The translations under genes were made by a program, and so were the position numbers. Positions 28,519 to 38,157 of a stretch of 64,000 nt of DNA are shown in pieces; position 1 is the stretch's first letter; each line of letters opens with the position of its first letter. Below the pieces are notes generated by a model. That model was not told the DNA's origin. It made no database searches and worked only from the letters and a program-made list of their open reading frames with translations. The DNA is from Leucobacter coleopterorum (GTDB lineage: Bacteria; Actinomycetota; Actinomycetes; Actinomycetales; Microbacteriaceae), in NCBI RefSeq assembly GCF_011382985.1, contig NZ_CP049933.1:2232001-2296000 (forward strand). Direction: 5' to 3'.

Positions 28519-29498
28519 CCCTCACTGACCGCAGTTGCGACAATCACTCGCGGGCTTCCTGGCAGCGCAACCATACGCTCCACGCGCCACCCTGTCGCCT
28601 CGAGCCACTCCTCAACCTGATCGACCGGGTACACAACGGTTCCGTCGATATTGAAGTACTCCCCCGCGTGCAGCGCATCAATGCGACGCTGAGTCGTGTA
28701 GCTATCGAGGAAAAAATCGAGCAGCATCAGCGTGGCCCCCGACGCTGCAGCCTCGCGACTCACCTTCAGTATCCGTCTGTTCTGCGCCTCATCAAAACGA
28801 TGCAAAACGTGAGTGAGCAACACGAGGTCGTGCTCGCCACCGGGTTCTGCGGATTCGGTGTCCGCCGTTTCGACAGTAACACGATGCGCAAGCCCGGCCT
28901 CCTCAGCGTCCGCCGCAACCGATCCAACCATGTCGGCGGCATACACAAAACGAGTGCGCAACTCAGGGTTCTGCCCCATTGCAGCAAGAGAGAACCCGGC
29001 AGCCAACCCACCGAAGTCGAGGGCGCTCCGGTAACCCGAAAAATCAAACGCTCTGCCAAACTGCTCAGCGTGCAGGGCGTTGTAGGTCATCACGCCCTGC
29101 ATAAATTCACCCCACCCAGCCTCGTCGAGATCAAGCACCCCCGCTTTGTCAGTATCGACGGTATGGTCATATCCAAGCCACTGCTTGAAGCTAATGTCCC
29201 CAAGAAACCCAATGAACGGTGTGAGATCAATTTCTCCCGCACCACCAAGATAGGTCGCGGCATCTTCTGCAAGCGAATATCTTCCATCCACTCGCTCAAG
29301 CAATCCGAAAGAGTTCATGGCATCTGCAAGTGTACGAACCTGTCGCTCAGCCCGCTGTGTGGCATTCGCGAGCTGCGCCGCAGTCTGGGGTCCGTCGGCA
29401 AGAGCCTTAAACAGGCCAATTCGAGCGGCGGCATCAAGTTGCTTGGCTCCCATGAAACCAATTGCGATGTCAACAATGCGTTCGGGGGTGGCTGCCAT
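28515..29498 (-). CDS. SAM-dependent methyltransferase, O-methyltransferase (PF00891) type
   Basis: 327 residues. An N-terminal winged-helix dimerisation domain (DAAARIGLFKALADGPQTAAQLANATQRAERQVRTLADAMNSFGLLER) precedes a Rossmann methyltransferase domain. Motif I is degenerate (ALDFGGLAAGFSLAAMG instead of DxGGGxG); LVLLTHVLHRFDEAQNRRILK resembles the motif IV/V region of O-methyltransferases such as acetylserotonin or hydroxyneurosporene methyltransferase. The weak motif I leaves some doubt about SAM binding. It diverges from an alpha/beta hydrolase with a possible operator between them. Confidence 0.78.
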   Translation of the reverse strand: MAATPERIVDIAIGFMGAKQLDAAARIGLFKALADGPQTAAQLANATQRAERQVRTLADAMNSFGLLERVDGRYSLAEDAATYLGGAGEIDLTPFIGFLGDISFKQWLGYDHTVDTDKAGVLDLDEAGWGEFMQGVMTYNALHAEQFGRAFDFSGYRSALDFGGLAAGFSLAAMGQNPELRTRFVYAADMVGSVAADAEEAGLAHRVTVETADTESAEPGGEHDLVLLTHVLHRFDEAQNRRILKVSREAAASGATLMLLDFFLDSYTTQRRIDALHAGEYFNIDGTVVYPVDQVEEWLEATGWRVERMVALPGSPRVIVATAVSEG

Positions 29499-29572
29499 GA
29501 GGGTGTCCTTGGTGTGTAGGGCTGCCCTGCAGATGCGGGACAGCGGTGTCCGGATTCTTTACTTGCGGGAAA

Positions 29573-29588
29573 CTCTACAGTCGTAGAC
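29573..29588. promoter_or_regulatory. Candidate second operator for TetR 27922
   Basis: CTCTACAGTCGTAGAC contains the perfect dyad TCTAC-AGTC-GTAGA and the GTCTAC half-site also present at 27876-27891. It lies between the divergent methyltransferase and alpha/beta hydrolase genes. Binding by the nearby TetR is inference. Confidence 0.5.
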
Positions 29589-29681
29589 AATAAATGTCCA
29601 GCGCAGTAGAGTCTTGCTCATCAACATCCGCTCTTCGCAAAACCCCGCCGCGCATTACAGCACTCAGCAGAAAGGGCCACC

Positions 29682-30440
29682 ATGTCGCTCAGCTTCCGCC
29701 ACTTTCCCGCCAACAAACAGGATCGGCCACCGGTCATACTGCTGCACGGTTTTGCATCGAACTCAAACGAGGATTACCTCTCCACCGGATGGGCAGAGTC
29801 ACTCAATGAGGGCGGCCGATCCGCCATCACTATCGATCTCCCCGCCCACGGCAGCAACCCACCACTGACTTCCGCTAGCGAAGCATCCACAACAGCGACC
29901 GTCACCGCGATCCTCGACACAATCGACACCGCGATCTCACTTGAACACAAGAGCACCGGGTTCAGCGCAACCGGGTTTGATGTCATCGGTTATTCCCTGG
30001 GAGCGCGACTTGCCTGGGAACTCCCACTGGTTTCCCCACACGTGCGCCGCCTCGTACTGGGAGGCTTAAGCCCCACCGATCCGTTCTCAGCAGTTGATCC
30101 GACCGAACTTCGGGGAGCGCTCACCGGCACCACACCCCAGAGCCCACTCGTCGGCATGATGGCCAACCTCATTTCCGCCCCGGAAAAAGACACGGCGTCA
30201 CTCGCGCTACTCATTCAGGGCCTCGCCACAGAGCCATTCACACCGCAGCTCGAGAGCCCGACAGTCCCCACCCTCTTTGTGACGGGCAGCCGTGACGCAC
30301 TCACGCAGGGTATTGACGATCTGGCCGCGAGGCTCCCTCACGCCTCAATTACCCGAGTCCCCGGGGATCACCGCGAGGCCCTCGACAGCCCCGAGTTTCG
30401 CTCAACGGCAATCGAGTTTCTCTCGGCACAACACCACTAG
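29682..30440 (+). CDS. Alpha/beta hydrolase
   Basis: 252 residues. VILLHGFASNS provides the oxyanion region, VIGYSLGARLAW the nucleophile elbow (Ser105), LFVTGSRDALT the acid and VPGDHREALDSPEF the histidine, so a complete triad is visible. Start at the ATG at 29682 after AAAGGG. It diverges from the methyltransferase and its TAG shares bases with the stop of the convergent aldo/keto reductase. The substrate is probably an ester or a C-C bond in the same pathway; that is inference. Confidence 0.85.
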   Translation: MSLSFRHFPANKQDRPPVILLHGFASNSNEDYLSTGWAESLNEGGRSAITIDLPAHGSNPPLTSASEASTTATVTAILDTIDTAISLEHKSTGFSATGFDVIGYSLGARLAWELPLVSPHVRRLVLGGLSPTDPFSAVDPTELRGALTGTTPQSPLVGMMANLISAPEKDTASLALLIQGLATEPFTPQLESPTVPTLFVTGSRDALTQGIDDLAARLPHASITRVPGDHREALDSPEFRSTAIEFLSAQHH

Positions 30441-31424
30441 GATCCCCAAACCCCGTCTGGCCGCACCTCGCGATCCAACCAGAGCTCTGCTGTAACCTCG
30501 CGCACACGGTCTACCCCAACCGCCTCCAGCAGCGCGATCGCCCCGAGGTTGTCCTCAAGCTGCCGAACGCTTGATGCCCCGAACAGCACATTGGCGGTTG
30601 CAGGATTGGCGAGACAGAACGCAATGCCGAGCTGCGCGGGTGTTGCCCCGAGGGAATCGGCGATCCTTTTCACCCTGGGATAGGCGGCAACGATGCGCTC
30701 ACGAATTCCACCAACATCGGCACCAATTTTCCGATCAGGGCGGAGCTTGCCAACAAGGATTCCCCCTCAAACGTGTCAGAGGCTTGCAGCGCAAGAGTGC
30801 CATCACCGAACCACTCACCGTAATACGACCCTCCGCCATGCTTCGCCGCACAAGGCCGTACTTCAGCTGCGCAAAACTCGGCGGGGTGAGCGACTCTTCA
30901 TCTGCCGTATCGAGTGCCAGCTGCAGGGCCTGGGCGGGCCAATTGTTCACGCCCCAGCTTGTGAAACTCCCAGCATCAAGCTCCGACTGCACATCTCGCA
31001 CCACCTGAGCAATATCGACATCTCCAACAAAATCGCCAACAACAACGGTCTCGAACGACTCCGGTCCACTCCTGCCCGCGCCGATGCGGTCGAGCGAAAC
31101 GCGCATTTGCTCAGCAAACCCGGTCTGCGGATACTCCCACAGCCAGAGCTTGCCGCAGAGCTGATATGCATCGCGCGCAAGACCAATCTCGCGAATCGCC
31201 TCACCGAAGAGCAAGTCCGTGCGCGAGGCCTCGGCGTGCGGTCCCATGTTGTAATAGGCCACGTCAAAGAAGCCGGCACCAAGATCAACCGCGCGTTGAA
31301 TGAGCGCGAGGCGATCCTCGGTCACCATTCGATCCCAGATATTCCAGGACCCGAGAGCTACAACCGGAACAACGGGTCCTCCCGGCCCAAGCTGACGAAC
31401 GGGAACCTCTACTGCGAGTGCCAC
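30437..31424 (-). CDS. Aldo/keto reductase 1, two frameshifts
   Basis: 329 residues after repair. It starts with GTG at 31424 after AAGGAGG. It is clearly paralogous to the enzyme at 35080-36045: LGSWNIWDRM / LGSWHVYDRM, SWGVNNWPA / AWGVNNWSA, ANPATANVLFGASSVRQLE / THPATANTLFGASSVTQLE. FFDVAYYNMGPH and KLWLWEYPQ occupy the usual Asp-Tyr and Lys active-site regions. The frame is lost at 30818-30819 (CC) and again at 30762-30766 (CCCCC); restoring one base each gives EWFGDGTLALQASDTFEGGILVGKL, which aligns with the paralogue. NAD(P)H-linked carbonyl reduction or alcohol oxidation is expected. Confidence 0.8.
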
Positions 31425-31497
31425 AGGTGCCTCCTTGCACGTGACGCGGCGCGAGTGTTTCCTGAGCCGCGGTATCGACTTTTATTTTCTACGTTCG

Positions 31498-31503
31498 TAT
31501 AAT
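31498..31503 (+). promoter_or_regulatory. -10 element for the SDR gene
   Basis: A perfect TATAAT lies 62 bp before the GTG at 31565. With initiation about 7 bases downstream, the 31511 GTG would have almost no leader, which favours the 31565 start with its CAGGAG ribosome site. The -35 region is weak, suggesting help from an activator. Confidence 0.5.
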
Positions 31504-31564
31504 ATCAGCCGTGAGCATCTTCTCACCACCAGACAAGCCCCACTCAACAGACACAGGAGTCACC

Positions 31565-32302
31565 GTGACCACACCCCGCACCATTCTCGTCACCGGCGGC
31601 GCAGGCGGAATCGGCCAGGGCATCGCTCAAGCCTTTCTCGAAGCCGGGGATCGTGTAGTTATCGCCGACTCGAACGCTGAGGCGGCACGCAGAGCAGCCG
31701 CCGCACTCGGGACAACAGCACTCCCACTCGACATCACCGACGAGCAAGCCGTCACTGCAGCATTCGAGACATTCGAAGCCTCAGGTGGCATCGACGTGCT
31801 CGTCAACAACGCCGGCATCCTGTCAGTGCACGGCACCGTGACGGAACTCGATCCCAACGATTTCCGCACAATTCTCGACGTCAATATCGTTGGAACATTC
31901 GTCATGACGCAGGCATTCGCCAGGCACCGCATCACCGCTGGAGGCGGCGGCACAATCGTCAACATCTCCTCGATCGGTGGCCGTCAGCCGACCCCCGGCA
32001 TGGGTGCCTATGAGTCAAGCAAAGCTGCGGTTGACTCGATCACCCGCTGGGCCGCGATAGAGCTTGCCGACCACGGCATTCGGGTGAACGCGGTTGCCCC
32101 TGGCCCCGTGCTCACCCCAATGCTGCAGCAGGGCATGCCCGAGGGATCCACCGAGCGCGCGGCATGGGCAAACAGGATCCCGCTCGGCAGCCTCGCTGAG
32201 GTGGGCGACATCGCCCCCGCGGTTGTTTTTCTCGCCGGCCAGGGATCCAAACACATCACGGGGATCAGCCTGCCGGTCGACGGCGGGCAGTTGCTGACGT
32301 AA
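31565..32302 (+). CDS. Short-chain dehydrogenase/reductase
   Basis: 245 residues. VTGGAGGIGQGIA is the cofactor motif, VLVNNAG the structural NNAG, IVNISSIGG the catalytic serine, YESSK the Tyr-x3-Lys, and TGISLPVDGGQL the classical C-terminus. Asp at IADSNAE after beta-2 suggests NAD(H) preference. GTG at 31565 is chosen over 31511 on the CAGGAG ribosome site and the -10 position. It diverges from aldo/keto reductase 1 and faces amidohydrolase 2. Confidence 0.9.
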   Translation: MTTPRTILVTGGAGGIGQGIAQAFLEAGDRVVIADSNAEAARRAAAALGTTALPLDITDEQAVTAAFETFEASGGIDVLVNNAGILSVHGTVTELDPNDFRTILDVNIVGTFVMTQAFARHRITAGGGGTIVNISSIGGRQPTPGMGAYESSKAAVDSITRWAAIELADHGIRVNAVAPGPVLTPMLQQGMPEGSTERAAWANRIPLGSLAEVGDIAPAVVFLAGQGSKHITGISLPVDGGQLLT

Positions 32303-32328
32303 ACCCACAAGCCCCTTCCTGAGGCACA

Positions 32329-33791
32329 CTACGCCCGCTCAAACACAACCCTCCCATCAAGCACCGTAAGGTCAACCTCAACCTCCGGCAACCCGGCAGC
32401 CCCCACCGCAAAGGGATCCTCGGCGAGCACCACCAGATCAGCCACCTTGCCAAGCTCCACGGTCCCCTTCCAGCAGGCCGCGCGATCCTGCTGGGCGGGG
32501 ATCGCGGTGTAGGCGCGCAGCAGTTGATGCAGGCGTGCTCGCCTGGAGCCGGGGTCACAGGCCGCCCCAGAAGCCTCGATCCTCGCCTCAGCATCAGCAA
32601 TCCCTCGCCGCCAATCAAAACCAAGCACGGGAGCGTCAGATGACAGCACGAGCACTCCAGCTGCGAGCGCATCGGCGAACCGCCACGCCTCGTCCGCAAC
32701 ATCGTCACCCAGGGCAGCCGCAAGCCACCCAACGGTTTCGGCCGCAACTCCCGACTGCGCGTTGAGCCAGATGCCAAGCTCCGCCATGCGCTCGATCTGC
32801 TGCGATGTAGCGAGGTCCCCGTGAATGATCGTGTGCGCGAGATCGGCCGAACCCAAGGCACCCGACTCGGTGGCGGCCTCCGCAATCGTATCGAGCACCA
32901 GTTGGATCGTGCGATCCCCCGTGGCGTGCACTCCGAGCTGCAGCCCGGCCAGGTGCGCCGCCCGGACCATCGCTCGGAGGCCCGCTGCCTTCTGTTCGAT
33001 CGTAGTCGCCGAGATCAGCAGATCGCCGTGTGTGCCGTCATCGTAGGGGTGATCGGTCCAGGCCTGACGCATGGGCGGAATGAGGTCTCCGAATAGTTTG
33101 ACCCCTGAGATATTCAGCCACCTGAGATCGGCCTCTGCCCGACGCCGCGCTTCTTTTCGGATACCCGCCAACACCACGTCCAGGTCACTTGGGCCATCAA
33201 GAACTCCGTATAGCGCGAGCAGGGTCACCCTCTGCAGCAGCAGCCCTTCGGCGGCAAGTTCACGGTACACGTCGATCACTTCGCTATGAAAGCACCCCGT
33301 CTCACCGCGATCCTCCCCGGACCAATGCCGGGTTCGGTGTAACTCGTAATTCCGAGTTCGATGAGCAGCCGCCCAGCCCCGAGGATCGCGGCGCGGCGCC
33401 CGGCCCGATCACTCACAAGCGGCCCGGCAATCTGGGAAGCCGCCTCGGGATCAGGTGCACCAAAAAGGGTGTGCGGCCAGCGCGCGCCGAGCCAGCTGCC
33501 GTGCAGGTGCGAGTCATTAACCCCTGGCATCAGCGTGCGCCCACCGAGCTCAATTATCCGCGTCGAAGCTCCAATCCAAGTCTCAATATCTTGTGAGCTC
33601 CCGACCGCAACAATGCGCCCCGCAGAAACAGCAACCGCCTCGGCACGGCTCCCAACGGCGTCGAGCACAAGCACCGTTCCCCCTCGCAGCACAAGATCCG
33701 CATTCTCTGTCGCTTCCACTGGCCTGTCGGGTTCCACCGAATCAATCAGTGGACGTTCATTAACCAGTGGGGGCTCCACGCGCCGCATCAT
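32329..33791 (-). CDS. YtcJ-type amidohydrolase 2, one frameshift
   Basis: 487 residues after repair. ADLVLRGGTVLVLDAV begins the beta-sandwich, GVNDSHLHGSWLG has the HxH metal site, LGVHATGDRTIQLVLD a later His, HTIIHGDL another and LSSDAPVLGFD the catalytic Asp; GKVADLVVLAEDPF closes the family pattern. The frame breaks at CCCC 33315-33318; one more base gives GPGEDRGETGCFHSEVIDVY. ATG at 33791 has AAGGAG. It diverges from the alcohol dehydrogenase gene. It is a distant paralogue of 17385-19024 and probably acts on a different intermediate. Confidence 0.82.
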
Positions 33792-33918
33792 TGCTACTCC
33801 TTCGGGCAGTGCGACCGCAGAAGTGGCACTTCCGTTTTCGGTCAACGTATGTAGAATAAAAGCATATCCCGGCACCCCGCAACGACGCCAAGCCGGATCG
33901 ACCAGGAACGGAACCTCA

Positions 33919-35036
33919 ATGACGATCCCAACTTCCTCCCTCGCGGCCGTACTCACCGAGCACGGTGAGGCACTTGAACTCCGGCAGCTCCCACTCCCCC
34001 AAACGGTCGAGCCAGGGGCAGCGCTCGTGCGCATCACCTGCACCACCCTCTGCGGCACTGACATCGAGATTTGGGAGGGCAAGATGACCTTCCCCGGCAT
34101 GTTGCCAGTGGTGCTCGGCCACGAGATGGTGGGTGAGGTGATCGCCGTCGGAGACGGAGCCACCGATGCGCTCGGCGAGCCAATTCGATTGGGCGACCGC
34201 ATCGGCTGGTCGGAATCAGTGTGCGGCGAGTGCTTCGGCTGCACGGTGCTTCGCCAACCCGTTGCGTGCAGCAAACGCGGCTATGGCTTTCTGCAACGCT
34301 CAGATCGCCACCCGTTCGCCACCGCGGGCCTCTCGGAGTACGCGTACGTTACCCCGGGTGCCCAGAAGTTGCGTCTCCCGGACGAGGTGAAAGACACCTG
34401 GGCCTCGGCCGCCGGGTGCGCAGCAAAGACCGTGCTGCGCGCCTTCGACCGCGCCGGCGGAGTTCGCGCAGGATCCACTGTTGTTGTGCAGGGATCCGGT
34501 GCCCTCGGCCTGTTCGCAACCGCGGTCGCGAGCATTTCGGGGCGGGCACCGTGATTACGGTTGGCGCGCCCCCTTCGCGCCTCGCACTCGCTGAACGGTT
34601 CGGGGCAACCCATACGGTTGATATCGCAGACGGCTCCGAGGCGGTCATCGCCCGAGTCGCCCAGATCACTGCAAACCGCGGTGCCGACCTTGTACTCGAC
34701 TTCGCGGGCGCCCCCAGTGTCGGACCCGAGGCGATCGCAATGGCGGCGCAGCGAGGAACCATCACGGTCGTCGGTTCGACGGGACCAGCGGGCGCACCAA
34801 TCCCCCTATCAGCGATCATGAGCAAGGAACTCACCGTCGTCGGGTCTCTCAACGGCGACGTTTCCGACTACTACCGCTCAATCGAGTTCTTTCGTGTCTT
34901 CGCGGAGCGTTTTCCCTGGGACGAGTTGTTCTCGGAGCCCTGCGGCCTTGAGCAGGCGAGCGATCGCATTACGAACATGCACCGACTCGGTGAGGTGAAA
35001 GCCGTCATCGATCCGCGGCTCACTTCTCGCCCCTAA
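33919..35036 (+). CDS. Zinc-dependent alcohol dehydrogenase (MDR family), one frameshift
   Basis: 372 residues after repair. TLCGTDIEIWEG and LGHEMVGEV carry the catalytic zinc Cys and His-Glu; CGECFGCTVLRQPVAC supplies structural-zinc-type cysteines; VVVQGSGALGLFATAVA is the Rossmann motif. The frame breaks at GGGG 34539-34542; one more G gives SISGAGTVITVGAPPSRLALAERFGA. ATG 33919 follows AGGA. It is 43 bp upstream of aldo/keto reductase 2, starting a run of co-directional genes to 39342. A threonine-dehydrogenase-like or polyol-like substrate is possible but not determined. Confidence 0.87.
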
Positions 35037-35079
35037 GCCGCCCAGCGCACCATCCAGCCACACCATCGGAAGGACAACT

Positions 35080-36045
35080 ATGCACACCGCCCCCATTCCC
35101 CGTCGTCGCATTGGTCAGAGTGAGCTCGAAGCTTCGGTCTTTGCGCTCGGGTCCTGGCATGTCTACGATCGCATGCACTTTGAAGACGCCGTCGAGCTTG
35201 TGCGCACCGCCGTCGAGCGAGGCATCAACCTCTTCGACGTTGGTGTCTACGGGGTACCCGAGGGTCCGCCCGCGTTCACCGACGTGTTGTTCTCTGCCAT
35301 TGTGCGGGCGGCGGGTATCAAACGGAACGACTACCTACTGTCAGAAAAGCTGTGGTTGGAGGGGTGGGATCACGATGCGGGGTTCAGGCCACAGCTTGAA
35401 CGGGCCCTGTTTCGTGTTGGGTGCGAGCACGCCGACCTAGTGATTCTCGGCGATCTGCGTCGCGATGATGTCGCTCTGCGCGACATTGTGTTGAGCCTTA
35501 CTGAGCTGCGAAGCGCTGGCCTGATTCGCGCATGGGGGGTCAACAACTGGTCGGCGTCGAACATCGCGACTCTGCTCGATATCTCCGCTGCCGAGGGTAT
35601 TGCGGGACCCGAGATCGCGCAGTTGAAGTACAGCGTGTCGCGACGCTCGATTCCCGATGGCGAACCGTTTGCAGCGCTGTGGCAACGGGGGCTCTCGATG
35701 CAGGCCTCAGACGTGCTGGAGGGTGGATACCTCGCGGGCAAGGTCAGCACGGAGCGTGAGGTTGGGCGAGACCCGGGCGGGATCCGACAGCGCATCATCG
35801 ACGACGTACCCGGTTTTGTCGCGCTCGCAGAGCAACTCGGTGGCACACCGGCTCAGCTGGCGATCGCGTTCACCCTCACGCACCCAGCCACGGCCAACAC
35901 CCTCTTTGGCGCTTCGAGCGTCACGCAGCTGGAGGCGAACCTCGCGAGCCTGGAACTGCTCGACAGGGTGGGGTCCGACACCATCAGATCCCGCGTCGAA
36001 CCGTTCTGGGCCGACCGTGGCCTCGTCAACCCGGAAGGACCATAA
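35080..36045 (+). CDS. Aldo/keto reductase 2
   Basis: 321 residues, intact. IGQSELEASVFALGSWHVYDRM begins the barrel, INLFDVGVYG holds the active-site Asp and Tyr region, LSEKLWLEGW the Lys, and the C-terminal GASSVTQLEANLASLELLD is typical of the voltage-gated K-channel beta-subunit-like/AKR group. It is a paralogue of 30437-31424. It sits 2 bp before the first HSL hydrolase, so the two are co-translated. Residue conservation supports activity; the substrate is unknown. Confidence 0.87.
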   Translation: MHTAPIPRRRIGQSELEASVFALGSWHVYDRMHFEDAVELVRTAVERGINLFDVGVYGVPEGPPAFTDVLFSAIVRAAGIKRNDYLLSEKLWLEGWDHDAGFRPQLERALFRVGCEHADLVILGDLRRDDVALRDIVLSLTELRSAGLIRAWGVNNWSASNIATLLDISAAEGIAGPEIAQLKYSVSRRSIPDGEPFAALWQRGLSMQASDVLEGGYLAGKVSTEREVGRDPGGIRQRIIDDVPGFVALAEQLGGTPAQLAIAFTLTHPATANTLFGASSVTQLEANLASLELLDRVGSDTIRSRVEPFWADRGLVNPEGP

Positions 36046-36047
36046 CC

Positions 36048-37096
36048 ATGAGCACAACAAACACACCGGTCGCCGCTGGCGCACCGACCGCCCTTGGCAC
36101 GCCGACTGCCCTTGGCTTCCCGGCAATCACCCCGGTGCCGTTCGACGCGGAGGTCGAGCTCGCGCTCGGGGCCATGCCCCCACAGCCCCCGCTGAGCGAG
36201 GAATCCCTGCGGCTCTCCCGCGGCGCTAGCCCCGCCTTCCCCGACAGTGCCGCCGCAGTGGCGGGCCTCCCCATTACCGCAGAAGAACTGGTCATTCCCG
36301 GCCCCGACGGTGCCCCGGACCTCGAAATCACGGTGTTCGCACCGCAGGAACGAGCAGCAACCGCACTGCCTCTGCTCGTCAACTTTCACGGTGGTGGCAT
36401 GATCGTTGGCCACCGCAGCTGGGAACACGGCCGTCTGGTCGACCTCGTTGCGCGACACGGGGTCATCGCGGTCAACGTCGAGTACCGCCTTGCACCCGAG
36501 CACCCGTTTCCGGCCGGGATCGAGGACAACTACGAGGCCACATCCTGGGTCGCGGCACACGCGGCGAAACTGGGCGGCGATCCACACCGCATTGTGGTGA
36601 TGGGTGGCAGCGCGGGCGGCGGGTTCGCGGCCGCTGTTTCGCTCATGGCTCGCGATCGCGGCGGCCCCGCGATTGCCGGGCAGCTGCTGCTCTGCCCCAT
36701 GCTCGACAACACCAACTCGACCGTGTCATCGCTGCAGTACGACGGCATCGGCACATGGAAGCGCGCAGAGAACCTGCTCGCCTGGCGTTGTGTACTCGGC
36801 GAAGAACTCGCGTATTCAGGCAATGCCCCCGCCTACGCAGCACCGTCAAGAACAACGGATCTCTCCGGGCTTCCGCCCGCGTTTATCGAGGTGGGTGCCG
36901 CAGAAATGTTCCGCGACGAAGACGTCGACTACGCGAGCCGCATCTGGGCAACGGGCGGCGAAGCCGAACTGCACGTGTGGTCGGGTGGCTGCCACGGTTT
37001 CGACATGTACACCCCGAGACCGAGGTCAGCCGCGCGGCGCTTGCCTCACGCGACTCGTGGTTGCGCAGGATCCTCGGTGGTGAGGCGCGTGGCTGA
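36048..37096 (+). CDS. Hormone-sensitive-lipase-family alpha/beta hydrolase 1, one frameshift
   Basis: 349 residues after repair. NFHGGGMIVGHRSW is the HGGG oxyanion block, VVMGGSAGGGFAAAV the GxSxG nucleophile, ...RDEDVDYASR the acid and GGCHGFDMY the histidine. The frame is lost at CCCC 37012-37015; one more C gives MYTPETEVSRAALASRDSWLRRIL and the stop at 37094-37096. Without repair the reading runs on into the next gene and simulates one giant hydrolase. It shares long blocks with the following gene and is probably a tandem duplicate. Confidence 0.85.
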
Positions 37097-38108
37097 CCCC
37101 GAGAATGCGCCGTACCGAGCGGCAGAACCCACGACTCGGCCAGCGCCGGTGCCCTACGACCCAGAACTCGCCGAGGGCCTCGCCGCGTTCATGGACCTCG
37201 TCGAGCAGACCCCGCTGCGCGCAGACACGATCCTCGAAAATCGCGCCCACTTCGAGACGGTGATTCCGGCGATCGAGGTGCAGGCCGCGGGGCGCGCGGT
37301 AACGTGGCAACACCGCGTCATTCCGGGTCCGCCCGGAGCGCCGGAGGTCGCGGTGACGATCGTGCGTCCCGAACACACCTCCGACGGACCCGCCCCGGGT
37401 GTGCTCGCGATCCACGGCGGCGGTTACGTGCTCGGCACCCGCTTCTTTGCGACCGGCGAGCTGATCGACCTCGCCGAGCGCTTCGGCACCGTGGGGGTCG
37501 CGGTCGAGTATCGGCTTGCACCCGAGCACCCGGCGCCCGCCGCGGCGGAGGACTGCTATGCAGCGCTGCGCTGGATGACCGAGCACGCGCAAGAGCTCGG
37601 CATCGACGCCTCGCGGATCGCCGTCACCGGCGCCTCCGCCGGCGGCGGGCTCACCGCAGCCGTCGCGCTGCTCGCCCGCGACCGCGGGGGCCCTGCGATC
37701 GCCGGACAACTCATTGGCTGCCCCATGATCGACGACCGCAACAGCACCGTTTCAAGCTGGCAGTACGACGGCCTCGGCGCGTGGGACCGCAATAACAACG
37801 ATGCGGGCTGGGACGCCGCACTCGGCGAGGATCGCGGCACCGATCGGGTCACCGCTTACCAAGCCCCCGCACGCGCAACTGACCTCGCGGGCCTGCCGCC
37901 CGCGTTTATTGAAGTGGGATCGGCAGAGATCTTCCGCGACGAAAGTGTCGCGTACGCGAGCCGCATCTGGGCCGCGGGTGGTGAGGCAGAACTGCACGTT
38001 TGGTCGGGTGGCTACCACGGCTTCAGCGGGTTCTCACCCGACGCCATAGTTTCTCGGGCGGCGCTCGAGGCGCGCGACAGCTGGTGGCGACGGATCCTCA
38101 CTCGATGA
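37089..38108 (+). CDS. Hormone-sensitive-lipase-family alpha/beta hydrolase 2
   Basis: 339 residues from GTG at 37089, overlapping the previous stop by 8 bp. IHGGGYVLGTRFF, VTGASAGGGLTAAV (GxSxG), FRDESVAYASRIW (acid) and GGYHGFSGF (His) form the full catalytic set. It is close to hydrolase 1 over most of its length (for example LLARDRGGPAIAGQL in both). Intracellular carboxylesterase activity on a short acyl ester is expected from the family. An exact start is uncertain because of the overlap. Confidence 0.85.
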   Translation: MADPENAPYRAAEPTTRPAPVPYDPELAEGLAAFMDLVEQTPLRADTILENRAHFETVIPAIEVQAAGRAVTWQHRVIPGPPGAPEVAVTIVRPEHTSDGPAPGVLAIHGGGYVLGTRFFATGELIDLAERFGTVGVAVEYRLAPEHPAPAAAEDCYAALRWMTEHAQELGIDASRIAVTGASAGGGLTAAVALLARDRGGPAIAGQLIGCPMIDDRNSTVSSWQYDGLGAWDRNNNDAGWDAALGEDRGTDRVTAYQAPARATDLAGLPPAFIEVGSAEIFRDESVAYASRIWAAGGEAELHVWSGGYHGFSGFSPDAIVSRAALEARDSWWRRILTR

Positions 38109-38157
38109 GCCGCCGTGGAGCCGGGCCATTCATCCGTTCGTCCCCGGTGGTAAGCCG

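Noticed and set aside
36048..38108. A single giant double-domain hydrolase
   Set aside because: One lost C at 37012-37015 creates the fusion; the corrected frame gives a normal stop and a separate GTG start for the second copy.
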